DNA of 64,000 bases, taken from positions 744,001-808,000 of the forward strand of contig NZ_JAMBNV010000001.1 of the NCBI RefSeq assembly GCF_023715245.1, in the 5' to 3' direction. The DNA is from Sporosarcina luteola (GTDB taxonomy: Bacteria; Bacillota; Bacilli; Bacillales_A; Planococcaceae). Below the pieces are notes generated by a model. The model was not told the DNA's origin. It worked only from the letters and a program-made list of their open reading frames with translations, and did no database searches. Both the position numbers and the translations under genes were made by a program. Positions 48,906 to 57,515 of this stretch are shown here, piece after piece. Position 1 is the stretch's first letter; every line of letters begins with the position of its first letter.

Positions 48906-49508
48906 TTATAACCTTTCTATTTCCCCTTGGTTGTCATACATGAGTTTCACATTTTTCGGCAACCCTTTGAAAATCAAGAAGCTGAGCAGTACAGTGACAA
49001 CTTTATCAGGTACATCGACGACGATGCTGTCCGCAAACGAAGCGAGCCATAACGGCATATCTTTTGCGAGCATCGTTGCAAACAATGCATCCCCCCAAAC
49101 GTTTCCGGTCGTCCCTTCCCAAAACATAATATTAAGCGGAGTCGAAACAATTGCTGCGATGAATCCGACGACAAGCCCGAGGATAACCGCTTTGCCGACA
49201 TTCGAAATCCATCCTTTATACGCCATGATTCCGACCACTAAGCCGATGACGGCCTGGGTGATGGCATAGACGAAGGAGACTGGACTCGTCGTGAAGCCGT
49301 AGACGATATTATTGATGACGCCGACAATTGCACCGACGACAGGCCCTGCAAGCATACTTGCTAAAACAGTTCCGATGGCATCGATCCAAAGGGGCAGCTT
49401 TAACACGTCAGCAAACAATTTCCCCAAGAAGTTGATGCCGACTGCCGCAGGGATCAGCACAAACGCAGCAGTTGAAAACTGCAATGACCACATACGCTTC
49501 TTTTTCAT
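48906..49508 (-). CDS. ECF transporter substrate-binding S component
   Basis: The 200-residue protein has about six membrane segments with the S-component features IDAIGTVLASMLAGPVVGAI and GVINNIVYG. It should bind a vitamin, its precursor or a similar small molecule and dock on EcfAT. It begins the operon, and an AAAGGAG lies before the ATG. No riboswitch that I can name was seen in the upstream 280 bases, so the ligand is undetermined. Confidence 0.85.
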   Translation of the reverse strand: MKKKRMWSLQFSTAAFVLIPAAVGINFLGKLFADVLKLPLWIDAIGTVLASMLAGPVVGAIVGVINNIVYGFTTSPVSFVYAITQAVIGLVVGIMAYKGWISNVGKAVILGLVVGFIAAIVSTPLNIMFWEGTTGNVWGDALFATMLAKDMPLWLASFADSIVVDVPDKVVTVLLSFLIFKGLPKNVKLMYDNQGEIERL

Positions 49509-49738
49509 TTGTATTCTCCTTTTTTATAATCAAGATAGATGTCAAGACACATGACTATACTAATCTATTATGAAGAAATAGGGAAGCCTTTATTGAAAAA
49601 GAATTACTACTTTAGACTACTTATTCTCATCTTATGCCCAATAAAAATTTTAGACATGATTTTTCATTGTGCCGGTGAGGAAATTGTCGTAACCATACTA
49701 ATTCAAAGAACACGAACCTCTGGAATTGGCTAGTTATA

Positions 49739-49769
49739 TAAAAAAACACCGTTTGCACATGGCGAACGG
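49739..49769 (-). terminator. terminator of the SCP2 gene
   Basis: On the minus strand CCGTTCGC and GCAAACGG pair (one G-T pair) and are followed by TGTTTTTTTA. Confidence 0.8.
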
Positions 49770-49787
49770 CGGGTTGGATAATAATAA

Positions 49788-50135
49788 TCAAAAGGTGTAC
49801 TGCTTCAATAAATTTTCTAGCTTTAAAGCTAAACCGATATTGCCCTTCACTTTAAGTTTTCCCATCATGAAAGCAGCAGTGGAGTTCAAGTTGCCACCAA
49901 GCATTTTTTTGAAGTCCGTGACACTCAACTTCAATGCACAATCGACTTCGCCTGGGTCGCCACGGTACGTTTCCGCCTCGCCGTCCGCAAACTTCAATCC
50001 ATACATACCGCCGTCCTCACCGGCCAAATCGAATGAATACGATGCGTTCATCCCTGCGATAGGCCCTTTATTGGTGCTCAACTGCGCATCAATTTCTGTC
50101 CAAATCTGTTCCATCGTCATCTCTTCCAATTTCAT
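49788..50135 (-). CDS. SCP2 sterol-carrier domain protein
   Basis: The 115-residue protein is a single SCP2 domain: YSFDLAGEDGGMYGLKFADG in the middle and SVTDFKKMLGGNLNSTAAFM followed by GKLKVKGNIGLALKL at the end. Such domains bind lipids or acyl-CoA in a hydrophobic groove. It appears to be a single gene with its own terminator, divergent from the GAF-GGDEF-EAL gene. AAGGTG lies ahead of the ATG. Its ligand and partner are unknown. Confidence 0.88.
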   Translation of the reverse strand: MKLEEMTMEQIWTEIDAQLSTNKGPIAGMNASYSFDLAGEDGGMYGLKFADGEAETYRGDPGEVDCALKLSVTDFKKMLGGNLNSTAAFMMGKLKVKGNIGLALKLENLLKQYTF

Positions 50136-50297
50136 CTGGAGACACCTTCTTTATTAGTTATGAGTGATTATTCATTCATTGTAACATAGGCTCTAATAGA
50201 ATAATGAAAAAATACGCTTTAGCCTCAAAAAATATATAATATTACCGATACAAAGGGGTAGGAGAAGTAGTTAGCAGGAAGGGGTTGAATAAGTCCA

Positions 50298-52190
50298 ATG
50301 AACCGTTCTCATGAAAAACTAGATATAATTTTAGAAGAACTTCAAAAAATACAGGAATTCATATTTACGCAGGCGAAACGGTCGGACCTTTCGCGTCAAT
50401 CGATTGCCCCTATTATAGAAGAATTGTGCATTCGCATATCAAGAATTATGGCGTGCGATCGAGTGAGCATTTGGTTATTCAATGAAGAACGAACGTCTCT
50501 GACCGCACAAAGCATTTTACATACAAATGGATCTTCCCATACAGCAGGAGAAGTGATCTATGCTGAAGAGCTGCCATCCTATTTTGAAGCGGTCCAACAA
50601 GTACGGATTTTGGCCATTGCAGACGTTTCAACAGATCCCGCCACCCGGGAATTGTATCAACATGCTTATTATGATGGTGGGGAAGTGAAATCGATCATCG
50701 ATGCCTCGATCATCCTAAGCAAGGGGATTGGCGGTGTAGTCTGCTGTGAATCAACGCGTCCGAGAAATTGGTCATATCTTGATAGAGTCCTTGCAGCGTC
50801 CATTGCGGATATGCTTTCCTTCGTTTTCGATCGATTGGAACGCATTGAAGTGGAAGAACATGTCCATCGGCTTGCCTACACAGATTTGTTGACCGGAATC
50901 GACAATCAATATTCATTTACTGAAAAGGTGACAAAGCAGATTGGCGAATTTGAAAATGGTCAGCGGGGCGCCTTCGTATATCTTGTGATGGATCAATTTA
51001 CGGAAGTGCAAGGTGTGCTCGGACCTGATGGAGCGGAAAAACTGCTCCAGATTACAGCGAACCGGCTGAAAACGCAGTTTCCGCATCCCGCACAGACCGG
51101 AAGACTGGCATTCGATCATTTTGTCATTTTCATCCCATTTGATGGCGAACTGGAATGCGAGATGGCTAGGATAGAACGGGTCGTCAATCGATTAAAGCGT
51201 CCGATGCATGTAAGTGGACAGGAAGTGTATATGACGTTCAGCTACGGGGCTTCCATCTATCCTGAGCATGCGACGAACGTGAAGTATGGAATTCAGGCGG
51301 CTTATATGGCGTTGCAATCGGGAAAAGAGGCATCAAACCGGAAAGGCGGTAACCTCTATGACCCTGAAATGCACACGTACTTGAAAGAGACAATGCTGTC
51401 TGAAATGAACTTGCGGAGGGGCCTGGATCTGAATGAATTCAAGTTGCATTACCAGCCGCAAGTGAATTGCCGGACGGGAGAAGTGATCGGTTTTGAAGCT
51501 TTGATTCGGTGGCAACATCCAGAGCGTGGCCTCATTTTCCCGGGAGAGTTCATAGAGCTTGCCGAGTCAACGGGACTCATTACACCGATAGGGGAATGGG
51601 TCATCAAGCAGGCGGCCGGCCAAATCCGGGATTGGATAGAGCAAGGATTGAGGAATGCAACGGTGTCCGTGAATTTATCGCCAAGACATTTCCTGCACCA
51701 TAACCTGCCTTTCTATCTCGAAAAATGCGTCACTGAGGCAAACATCAAGCCGAAAAGCATTGTGCTGGAAATAACGGAGAACGTCGCTTTGGAAGATACC
51801 GAAGCCGTCGCCAACCGGATCAATCTCTTAAGGGAAATGGGTTATTCCGTTTCGATCGACGATTTTGGAAAAGGGTATTCCGCATTTATTTATTTGCAGC
51901 ACTTCCCAATCCAGCAAATCAAGATTGACCGCCAATTCATTAATGGACTCGGAAACGACCCGAAAAGCTCCGGAATCGTCCAGACAATCATTCATCTTGC
52001 AGAAATGCTCGGTTTGCAAACAATCGGTGAAGGCGTCGAAACGAAACAGCAATGGGATCTTTTGAAACAGTTCGGATGCTCCGAGCTGCAAGGGTATTAC
52101 TTCAGCAGACCCGTTCCAGTTGAAGAAATCAATGCACTGATCCGCAATCATGGAAGAGCAGGTAAACTGCTTCTTCCTTCCATGTACTAA
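50298..52190 (+). CDS. GAF-GGDEF-EAL protein, probable c-di-GMP phosphodiesterase
   Basis: The 630-residue cytoplasmic protein has an N-terminal GAF domain (about 25-185), a GGDEF domain (about 190-365) and an EAL domain (about 375-615). The GGDEF signature is replaced by AFDHF near residue 271, so cyclase activity is unlikely. The EAL site looks intact: EALIRW, SVNLSPRHF, LEITENVALED, IDDFGKGYS, IKIDRQF and GEGVET. It should hydrolyse c-di-GMP under control of a GAF ligand. GGAAGGGG precedes the ATG. It is a single gene with a terminator. Confidence 0.92.
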   Translation: MNRSHEKLDIILEELQKIQEFIFTQAKRSDLSRQSIAPIIEELCIRISRIMACDRVSIWLFNEERTSLTAQSILHTNGSSHTAGEVIYAEELPSYFEAVQQVRILAIADVSTDPATRELYQHAYYDGGEVKSIIDASIILSKGIGGVVCCESTRPRNWSYLDRVLAASIADMLSFVFDRLERIEVEEHVHRLAYTDLLTGIDNQYSFTEKVTKQIGEFENGQRGAFVYLVMDQFTEVQGVLGPDGAEKLLQITANRLKTQFPHPAQTGRLAFDHFVIFIPFDGELECEMARIERVVNRLKRPMHVSGQEVYMTFSYGASIYPEHATNVKYGIQAAYMALQSGKEASNRKGGNLYDPEMHTYLKETMLSEMNLRRGLDLNEFKLHYQPQVNCRTGEVIGFEALIRWQHPERGLIFPGEFIELAESTGLITPIGEWVIKQAAGQIRDWIEQGLRNATVSVNLSPRHFLHHNLPFYLEKCVTEANIKPKSIVLEITENVALEDTEAVANRINLLREMGYSVSIDDFGKGYSAFIYLQHFPIQQIKIDRQFINGLGNDPKSSGIVQTIIHLAEMLGLQTIGEGVETKQQWDLLKQFGCSELQGYYFSRPVPVEEINALIRNHGRAGKLLLPSMY

Positions 52191-52194
52191 TAGA

Positions 52195-52238
52195 AAAAGC
52201 CTTACACAATGGGATTCCCGTTGTGTAAGGCTTTCTTC
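52195..52238 (+). terminator. terminator of the EAL gene
   Basis: AAAGCCTTACACAA pairs perfectly with TTGTGTAAGGCTTT (52221-52234) around 11 bases. Confidence 0.88.
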
Positions 52239-52244
52239 ATTACC

Positions 52245-52425
52245 CTCGTCTAGACTCCGGGCGCCAGAAGCTCGGGTCATAAGTCAAAGCTGCTCTGTGG
52301 CAAAAAGCGCCACGCCGCATCTTCGCCTTATGCCTGAGGCCGGCAGGATGCCGGTCATGCAGTCGTTGCCGCAGGACGCGGCGCACTTAGACTGCGAACC
52401 TCTGCTAGGCAGGCGCCCTCCACTT
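52245..52425. repeat. GC-rich intergenic repeat-like segment
   Basis: The segment from GTCTAGACTCCGGGCGCCAG to GCTAGGCAGGCGCC is much richer in GC than its surroundings and carries small hairpins (CCGGCAGGATGCCGG; GTGGCAAAAAGCGCCAC). TCTAGACTCC...GCGCC...CTCGGGTCATAAG resembles a dispersed intergenic repeat of Bacillaceae that I recall. No second copy is visible in this window. It lies between the EAL and oxidase genes. Confidence 0.5.
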
Positions 52426-52432
52426 TTGTTTA

Positions 52433-54085
52433 CTATCTCCCTATCGGCCAGTCAAATGGCAATGACCCTGGTGGGGAGTGTTTGATAATGTCGATGACCG
52501 GAATTGTATAGGCGAAAAGGATGAGAGCGATTGTAATCCCGATCCATAGATACCAGTTCTCCAAAATTTTCGGAGTCGGATCGGCATCCACCTCTTCTTC
52601 TGCAATCGGAAACTCCTGTACGCCGCGTGGTGCGAAGAACGCGAGTTGAATGAAGATGTAAATCATCAGGATAATCCCGATGAACAGGATTGTTCCTCCA
52701 ACTGCCTGTGCCACCTGATAACTAATCCATGTGCTTACCTGCTCGCCGCCTGCATAATTCGAGAAGTCGGAGCGTCTCGGACCGCCAAGAAGACCTTGGA
52801 TATGCATCGATGTGGACATGATCGTCATTCCAACGGTCCAAATGATCGTTTGAATGATGCCGAGCTTATTCAACTTCGGGGTCAATCGTCTGCCCGTCAA
52901 ATGGGGCACGAGCCAATAAGCGATACCGAAGAAGGTCAAGATGACTGTCGTGGCAACCGTCAAATGGAAGTGGCCTGTCACCCAGATCGTATTATGGATG
53001 AGTGTATTCATCTGGTGGGATGCGTTGACGATACCGCCCGCGCCACCAGGAATGAAAGCGACCATACCGATGAATGGTGCAAGGAAACGGACGTCTTTCC
53101 AAGGCAAGTGCTTGAACCAGCCGAAGAGCCCTTTATGGCCTTTTCGACGGCCTGTCGTTTCGAATGTCGCAAAGATGGAGAACGCCGTCATTAACGTCGG
53201 GATGACAACCATGAACGTCAGTACGACTTGGATGAATTTCCATGTCGGATCGATTCCCGGCTCCGTCAATTGGTGGTGGAAGCCGACCGGAATTGAAAAC
53301 ATAAGCAATAGAATGAATGACATCCTTGCAAGGGAGTCGCTGAATAATTTGCCGCCGATGATTTTCGGAATGATTGCATACCATGCCATATATGCCGGCA
53401 GGAGCCAGAAATAGACGAGCGGATGGCCGAAATACCAGAACAGCGTACGGCTGAGCAATACGTTGATCGTAGCTGCGTACCCTAAAGACCAAGGGATGAA
53501 TTGGATTAAGACGGATGTTGCAACACCAAGGGACGCAATGAACCACATCGCCATATTGATCGTGACCATGAACGCGAGCAATGGAGATTTCTGTCCCGGA
53601 TTCGCTTTCTTCCAGACGTACAGTTGACGGAAATTGACGAACACGGCAATCCAGCTGCCGACGATAACCAATGCCAAACCGATGTAGAATGCAGCATGCG
53701 CACGCAACGGAGCATAGAATGTATACAGTACGTTCGCCTGACCGACCAGAATCGTAGCCGCAGCGATGATTGTACCGATAAGCATCGTCCAGAATGCAAT
53801 CCATCCCCATTGACGTTGTTTGTCAGATATTCCGACCGTTTTCCCCATCAGGGCAAACTGGAATCCGACGATGAAGAATGTAGTCAATACTAATCCCAGA
53901 ATAACGCCGTGCACCGTTAAAATCGTATAGTAATTAATTCCGAACGGCAGTTTGAATTGTCCTGAACGGGACAGTGTCTGCAAAAGACCCATCAGGCCGC
54001 CGATTAGCAATGATGCGAATGTCACATGCATGAACGCCATATATAGCCGAGCTTCTTTCTTCGAAAACAGCGTATTTTTCAACAT
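52433..54085 (-). CDS. ba3-type heme-copper oxidase subunit I
   Basis: The 550-residue protein has about thirteen membrane segments. Heme and copper ligands are seen in HGVILGLV, WYFGHPLVYFW (with the Tyr of the His-Tyr crosslink) and GHFHLTV. Overall it matches B-type ba3 oxidases rather than the aa3 type. It reduces oxygen to water with proton pumping. ATG 54085 or GTG 54088 follows GGAGG and overlaps the subunit II stop. It is the last gene of the three-gene oxidase unit. Confidence 0.93.
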   Translation of the reverse strand: MLKNTLFSKKEARLYMAFMHVTFASLLIGGLMGLLQTLSRSGQFKLPFGINYYTILTVHGVILGLVLTTFFIVGFQFALMGKTVGISDKQRQWGWIAFWTMLIGTIIAAATILVGQANVLYTFYAPLRAHAAFYIGLALVIVGSWIAVFVNFRQLYVWKKANPGQKSPLLAFMVTINMAMWFIASLGVATSVLIQFIPWSLGYAATINVLLSRTLFWYFGHPLVYFWLLPAYMAWYAIIPKIIGGKLFSDSLARMSFILLLMFSIPVGFHHQLTEPGIDPTWKFIQVVLTFMVVIPTLMTAFSIFATFETTGRRKGHKGLFGWFKHLPWKDVRFLAPFIGMVAFIPGGAGGIVNASHQMNTLIHNTIWVTGHFHLTVATTVILTFFGIAYWLVPHLTGRRLTPKLNKLGIIQTIIWTVGMTIMSTSMHIQGLLGGPRRSDFSNYAGGEQVSTWISYQVAQAVGGTILFIGIILMIYIFIQLAFFAPRGVQEFPIAEEEVDADPTPKILENWYLWIGITIALILFAYTIPVIDIIKHSPPGSLPFDWPIGR

Positions 54086-54588
54086 CACTCATACACCTCC
54101 ACAGTTGCAAACATTTGATGGTGCCCGATTCCGCAATATTCATTGCAGACGACAGTGAATTCACCAGCATTTTTCATCACGGTCTCTAGCCTGCTCACAT
54201 GCCCCGGCTCAACCATCATATTGACATTCGTGCCTGCAACTTGAAAGCCATGCACGACGTCCTTAGTAGTGATCTGGAATAAAACAGTGGAACCTTTTGG
54301 TACACGGATCTTCTTGACAGGCTTGCCGTCAGCGTCCGTGCCGATATCATAGTTGAAAGCAGAAGCAACGATATTGACAGTGTATTTCCCTTGGGCCACT
54401 TCACGCAGGCCAAGGTTTTCAGGTTTAAAAGATTCGTGTGCTTCAACGTTCTGTGGATCGATCGTTTCAATATGGCTCATCGGATGCGTTCCTTTCCAGA
54501 ATGCTGCGAAACCGATGATCACTAGGAAAAGTGCGAGTGATCCCAATCCGAACGTAAGCCAGATCTTTTCGTATTTATGCAAATGCAT
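54085..54588 (-). CDS. ba3-type cytochrome oxidase subunit II
   Basis: The 167-residue protein has one N-terminal membrane anchor and a CuA-binding cupredoxin domain with VVCNEYCGIGHHQMF (two cysteines, histidine and methionine). It accepts electrons from cytochrome c and passes them to subunit I. The gene overlaps subunit I and follows the small subunit IIa gene by 24 bases; AGGAGG precedes the ATG. Confidence 0.93.
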   Translation of the reverse strand: MHLHKYEKIWLTFGLGSLALFLVIIGFAAFWKGTHPMSHIETIDPQNVEAHESFKPENLGLREVAQGKYTVNIVASAFNYDIGTDADGKPVKKIRVPKGSTVLFQITTKDVVHGFQVAGTNVNMMVEPGHVSRLETVMKNAGEFTVVCNEYCGIGHHQMFATVEVYE

Positions 54589-54612
54589 TGTTCTTCCTCC
54601 TAACGAGTCTCA

Positions 54613-54768
54613 TTATCTTGATAAAAAAAGTGCGTAAAGTCCGAACCATGTCACTAGGATGAAGACACCTAACAGCATGACTGAGATGAAGGTCCCTTTC
54701 AGATTGATTCCGGTTTGTGGATTTCCGGATTCTTGCACTGGGCGCTTCTTTGAATTGCCTGTAGCCAT
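54613..54768 (-). CDS. ba3 oxidase subunit IIa, 51 residues
   Basis: The tiny protein starts MATGNSKKRPVQESGNPQTG and has a single C-terminal membrane helix (FISVMLLGVFILVTWFGLYA). GGAGG (in 54775-54781 on this strand) lies six bases before the ATG. The size, topology and place directly before subunit II fit the subunit 2A that supplies the missing helix of ba3 oxidases. It would be first in the oxidase operon. The 304 bases upstream hold no other gene that I can see. Confidence 0.85.
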   Translation of the reverse strand: MATGNSKKRPVQESGNPQTGINLKGTFISVMLLGVFILVTWFGLYALFLSR

Positions 54769-55072
54769 ACGTTCCACCTCCTGCATTGATTGAATAGCTA
54801 ACTCATACTTTTATCATAGTCGCGGAGGGGAATTAGAGAATTAGGGAAATCCCTATGAATCTTCAATTTGGGAAAGAGTCCACATTTTGTTCACATCGCC
54901 TTCAAGATTTAGACATATACTTTTCAGCAAGGAAATGTGTTTTAGATGAGATGAAGAGGGAATAGAAATGTGGTCAGTCTATTTGTGTAAATACTTCTTT
55001 TATTTGACCATACTGTTTTTGGAAATTACAATTAGACAGTAAAACTAAATCTATAATGAAAGTCGGTTGAGA

Positions 55073-55777
55073 ATGATGGAGAAATGTAAACTTATTCATG
55101 TGGAAAGCCCTGAAAAAGGAGCAGAGCGTTTTTATCAGCTGCTAAAAGAAGAGCTAGAGCATAATCGACTTCATGTGCTTGGATTGGCAACAGGAAGTAC
55201 GATGATCCCCGTCTATAAAAAATTAACGGAATCGGAGCTGGACTTCTCGGAAGTGACAACTTTCAATCTCGATGAATATGTCGGCCTGCCGGCATCCAGC
55301 CCGAACAGTTATGCATATTTCATGAACGATCACCTATTCAATAAGAAGACATTTAAAGATACGAATATCCCGAATGGAATGGCAGAGGACTTAGAAGAAG
55401 AGTGCAAACGCTATGAGCAAGCGTTGCAAGACGCAAAACTCGACATACAACTATTAGGTGTCGGCGAAAACGGCCATATCGCTTTCAATGAACCGGGCAC
55501 GCCTCCAGACTCCGTCACCCATGTCGCAACATTGACGGATTCAACGCTTGGCGTAAACAGTCAATACTTCGAAAACGATGAGAAGATCCCTAACACTGCA
55601 TTGACGATGGGAATTACCTCCATCATGAGTGCCAAAAAATTGGTCCTACTAGCATTCGGAGAGAAAAAGCGTCCGGCCATCACAAAATTGCTTGAAGGTA
55701 AAACTGACCCTGACTGGACCATTACGTATCTCCTAGAGCATGACGATGTTACAATTATTACAGACTTGAAATTTTGA
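55073..55777 (+). CDS. nagB: glucosamine-6-phosphate deaminase NagB
   Basis: The 234-residue enzyme has LGLATGSTMIPVYKKL, FNLDEYVGL and LGVGENGHIAFNEPG with active-site Asp, His and Glu. It converts glucosamine-6-phosphate to fructose-6-phosphate and ammonia. ATG 55073 or 55076 or TTG 55067 could start it; no good ribosome site is present, and a TATAAT at 55052-55057 is very close. No nagA is next to it. It ends at its own terminator. Confidence 0.94.
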   Translation: MMEKCKLIHVESPEKGAERFYQLLKEELEHNRLHVLGLATGSTMIPVYKKLTESELDFSEVTTFNLDEYVGLPASSPNSYAYFMNDHLFNKKTFKDTNIPNGMAEDLEEECKRYEQALQDAKLDIQLLGVGENGHIAFNEPGTPPDSVTHVATLTDSTLGVNSQYFENDEKIPNTALTMGITSIMSAKKLVLLAFGEKKRPAITKLLEGKTDPDWTITYLLEHDDVTIITDLKF

Positions 55778-55787
55778 CTGTAAGTTA

Positions 55788-55827
55788 TAAGACCACGTTC
55801 CTCAGAAGTGAGGGCGTGGTCTTTTTG
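55788..55827 (+). terminator. terminator of nagB
   Basis: AAGACCACG (55789-55797) pairs with CGTGGTCTT (55815-55823), followed by Ts. Confidence 0.87.
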
Positions 55828-55982
55828 CGTGTTTATTGATATATGGACAATCAAATTAACTATGTAACTTTGCGACACTTTGTAATGAGTTTGTTACTGA
55901 ACTGTAATGTTGGACGAGCATACTTCATGGTAAAGTGAATTTAGAAGATTTTTCAGATAAATATAAAAACCTGGGGGAACAT

Positions 55983-56474
55983 ATGAGAAACTTAACATAC
56001 TTGCAAAAGCCTATTGCTGTTTTTGCGTTGTCATTTTTACTATTTATGTCGCCGTTCATTGGTCAAGCAGAAGCTTCCTCATCTGATTCAGCTAAAATTT
56101 CCGAAACTGCAACTAGCCTTAAAGGGATAAAATATGTATACGGGGGAACATCAAAAGCGGGTTTTGACTGCTCAGGATTTGTTCAATTCGTATTCAAACA
56201 ACACGGAATCAATCTATCACGTACGTCTTCAGGAATGTATGCGACAGGCACGAAGGTTGCAAAGAGCGACTTGACTGTTGGCGATTTGGTATTTTTTAAT
56301 ACTACTGGTAAAGGTGTGTCACATGTCGGCATTTATATCGGCGACGGAAAGTTTGCTCATGCCTCATCATCTAAAGGCGTGAAAGTCGACAAGCTTAATG
56401 ACCCAGCCTATTGGGGCAAACGATACGTTGGCGCTAAACGAATCACAGGCGTTACCGAAGTTGCGTCTAAATAG
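55983..56474 (+). CDS. secreted NlpC/P60 peptidoglycan hydrolase
   Basis: The 163-residue protein has a signal peptide (MRNLTYLQKPIAVFALSFLL... ending QAEAS) and one NlpC/P60 domain with catalytic FDCSGFVQF, VSHVGIYIG and FAHAS. GGGGG nine bases upstream sets ATG 55983. The domain is nearly the same as that of the SLH protein at 41209, sharing NDPAYWGKRY, but it has no SLH repeats. It probably cleaves D-glutamyl-diaminopimelate bonds in the wall. It ends at a very strong hairpin. Confidence 0.93.
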   Translation: MRNLTYLQKPIAVFALSFLLFMSPFIGQAEASSSDSAKISETATSLKGIKYVYGGTSKAGFDCSGFVQFVFKQHGINLSRTSSGMYATGTKVAKSDLTVGDLVFFNTTGKGVSHVGIYIGDGKFAHASSSKGVKVDKLNDPAYWGKRYVGAKRITGVTEVASK

Positions 56475-56497
56475 TTGATAATTTCGATGCTTAATAG

Positions 56498-56555
56498 AAA
56501 AGGGCTGTTCCAGAAAATCAGTTGTATCGATTTTCTGGAACAGCCCTTTTCGTTT
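56498..56555 (+). terminator. very long perfect terminator hairpin
   Basis: AAAAGGGCTGTTCCAGAAAA and its complement form a perfect 22-bp stem around nine bases (56498-56550), followed by CGTTTTTG. Confidence 0.9.
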
Positions 56556-56566
56556 TTGTAAATTCG

Positions 56567-56604
56567 TTTGTTGGGGTGACGTGCAAACACGTCACCTCAA
56601 CATT
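56567..56604. other. second hairpin between NlpC/P60 and slaP
   Basis: TGTTGGGGTGACGTG pairs with CACGTCACCTCAACA around CAAA, with one mismatch. No T tract follows on either strand. It may help end slaP transcription on the minus strand or protect the RNA end. Confidence 0.45.
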
Positions 56605-56616
56605 TGATTTAGAACT

Positions 56617-57513
56617 TTAATTTTGAGGTACTCTGATAACCCACTTAGAGAAATCTGGATTGTCTTTTTTGATCATTTCCTTTGGATAGATGAATGTCCA
56701 AGGTTTCGACGTGTTAGCCTTTACTTCTAGTTTTCCTAGATTGAACGAACCGTGTGCAACTACATCGCCAGTGGCATCCAATAATTCTAGTGGCAGCTGT
56801 TCTACATTTATGTGTTTTGAGTGTCCGTTACGAATGAACAGGGATACAGCAATGCTGCCATCATCCTGTTGCTTTACCTGGAAACCGGCAAAGTTCACTT
56901 CGCGTGGGTTCAATTTAGGCAATTGGTCAACGACTTTTGTTAGTGCATCCTTCTGCTCAGTTGTAAGTCCATCTTCCCATGCTTGTTCAAGTTCGAGTTT
57001 ATGAGGTGCCATAGATTGGACATTGAAAGCAAGTTTCCACTTTTCCGCTGGCGGTTCCTCCAAAAACGTATTCTCTTTCTGGAAAACAAAAACCCATGGG
57101 CGTGCACTACGTGCCGGAAGTTCGCCTAATTCATTCAAGTCGAACTCTTGGGAAGCTATCACTTCACCTTTGTCATCCAATAGTAATAATTCAACGGGCC
57201 CAATCGAAATTTGCTGATCAAGAGAAGATCTGAAGAACGCTTTGACTAACCAGTCTCCATTTGCCGGTTCGACGTCAATGTCGATCCCTGAGAGGGAAAT
57301 CTGGTTCGGCTTCAAAGGCTCCAGTTCATTTGCAAGGAAGCGGAATACGTATTCCTGTTCTTGCGAAAGTGTCCATTGGGGGTGAAAGGAAAGAGTTGTT
57401 TCCACTTCATCCGTATCTATTGATTGTGCGCTGCCTTCCAGAATTTCTTCTGAATCAATTGTGCTGTCTGAACCCGTTTTTTCGGTTTTTTTGAATAGAT
57501 TGAAAAGTTTCAT
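56617..57513 (-). CDS. slaP: accessory Sec S-layer assembly protein SlaP
   Basis: The 298-residue protein has two tandem SLAP-type repeats, roughly 45-165 and 175-298. Each opens with an acidic helix and a PxQISLSGIDIDV- or PREVNFAGFQVK-like strand, and ends with a PWVFVF or PWTFIYP block. No signal peptide is visible, so it is cytoplasmic. B. anthracis SlaP works with SecA2 to export S-layer proteins. It begins two bases after the secA2 stop, with AGGAGG inside the secA2 end. Confidence 0.87.
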   Translation of the reverse strand: MKLFNLFKKTEKTGSDSTIDSEEILEGSAQSIDTDEVETTLSFHPQWTLSQEQEYVFRFLANELEPLKPNQISLSGIDIDVEPANGDWLVKAFFRSSLDQQISIGPVELLLLDDKGEVIASQEFDLNELGELPARSARPWVFVFQKENTFLEEPPAEKWKLAFNVQSMAPHKLELEQAWEDGLTTEQKDALTKVVDQLPKLNPREVNFAGFQVKQQDDGSIAVSLFIRNGHSKHINVEQLPLELLDATGDVVAHGSFNLGKLEVKANTSKPWTFIYPKEMIKKDNPDFSKWVIRVPQN

Positions 57514-57515
57514 GG

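Noticed and set aside
49520..49550. TTGACA and TATAAA on the minus strand before the ECF S component
   Set aside because: The spacer is about 11 bases, too short for a SigA promoter.
49509..49740. preQ1-like AGAGGTTC stretch ahead of the ECF S component
   Set aside because: The following stem and the A-rich tail of a preQ1 riboswitch are not present.
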